A stretch of 5,563 bases of DNA from DATHWB01 sp046565785. GTDB taxonomy: Bacteria; Actinomycetota; Acidimicrobiia; Spongiisociales; ZC4RG35. The stretch is from assembly GCA_046565785.1 (NCBI GenBank), contig JBKHXZ010000158.1, positions 1 through 5,563 of the forward strand, written 5' to 3'. A program made the position numbers and the translations under genes. This document shows positions 5,441 through 5,563 of this stretch, in pieces. Every line of letters starts with the position of its first letter. Positions within the stretch are counted from its first letter, which is position 1. A model generated the notes under the pieces. That model had not been told where the DNA came from, ran no database searches, and saw nothing but the letters and a program-made list of their open reading frames with translations.

Positions 5441-5563
5441 TGCTCGCCCTCCCCCGTACGCGCTCCCAAATGCTGGCGATGCCACCCGGAGCGAACAGCA
5501 TCATCAGCACTAAGAGCACGCCGAGCACGAAGAGCGGTTCGGAGAGCGGGCCCTGGATCCAAT
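5433..5563 (-). CDS. Branched-chain amino-acid-type ABC transporter permease, C-terminal end (LivM-like; rest outside window)
   Basis: The last 42 codons and stop (TGA, complement of 5433-5435) of a gene entering from the right edge. It is too short for a stand-alone call, but it is characteristic. A hydrophobic segment, EPLFVLGVLLVLMMLFAPGG, is followed by IASIWERVRGR. This matches the end of the last membrane helix of LivM/LivH-type permeases ('.G..li.vvlfaPrGiaGl...'), followed by a short basic cytoplasmic tail. LivM fits slightly better than LivH. Such permeases work with a periplasmic binding protein and two ATPases (LivF/LivG). They import branched-chain amino acids, but in catabolic clusters they often import aromatic or other carboxylates. 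The stop overlaps the hydrolase GTG by 8 bases (GTGAGTGA), so the transporter and the enzymes downstream appear to share one message. Confidence 0.72.
   Translation of the reverse strand, partial: WIQGPLSEPLFVLGVLLVLMMLFAPGGIASIWERVRGRASSE
5447..5455 (-). promoter_or_regulatory. Strong ribosome binding site fixing the hydrolase GTG start
   Basis: On the - strand GGGGGAGGG lies six bases (CGAGCA) before GTG 5440, a good Shine-Dalgarno spacing. It lies within the last codons of the permease gene and supports the GTG start over the upstream ATG at 5485. Confidence 0.75.

Noticed and set aside
4215..5513. A 432-codon open frame on the + strand
   Set aside because: It lies antisense to the hydrolase and ligase genes, whose motifs are complete on the - strand. 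Its translation is low in recognisable motifs and rich in Ser/Arg/Thr, typical of a shadow frame in high-GC DNA.
1..5563. Mobile element, CRISPR array, toxin-antitoxin or phage signature
   Set aside because: No long terminal inverted repeats, transposase or integrase motifs, spaced direct repeats or phage proteins were seen on either strand. Base composition looks even across the window by eye.

Overview
This is a high-GC window with strong G/C third-position bias, ATG/GTG starts and tightly overlapping genes. It fits a soil or aquatic Actinomycetota genome, possibly an Acidimicrobiia-like lineage. That placement is inferred from general style only, because no rRNA or other phylogenetic marker is present. 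No tRNA, rRNA, CRISPR array, insertion sequence, attachment site or replication origin was seen.

Left part (1-1580, + strand): the 3' end of a TetR-type regulator gene runs in from outside the window and stops at 363. After an 81-base gap holding two small inverted repeats comes a GNAT N-acetyltransferase gene (445-969) of PaiA-like appearance. It is joined by a 4-base ATGA overlap to a small membrane protein gene (966-1580) of the UPF0316 type (DUF5698 plus DUF2179-like). That gene ends in an unusual Arg/Pro-rich tail that reads antisense into the end of the next, convergent gene.

Right part (1535-5563, - strand; read from the right edge leftward): a compact operon of five genes, each overlapping the next by 4 or 8 bases. 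In transcription order these are the 3' end of a branched-chain amino-acid-type ABC permease (LivM-like), an alpha/beta-fold hydrolase, an AMP-dependent acyl-CoA ligase, a TetR-type regulator and a KAS III (FabH-like) thiolase-fold enzyme. The promoter of this operon lies outside the window.

Working model (inference): a Liv-type ABC importer brings in a carboxylic acid or related small molecule, the ligase converts it to its CoA thioester, and the hydrolase and the KAS III-like enzyme carry out ester/C-C or Claisen-type chemistry on it. The in-operon TetR protein would respond to the substrate or its CoA ester. The KAS III-like protein keeps the catalytic Cys and the first His, but by eye it has His where FabH enzymes have the catalytic Asn. 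It is therefore probably not a housekeeping fatty-acid initiation enzyme. This gene set is the most interesting feature of the window; its substrate cannot be read from the sequence.
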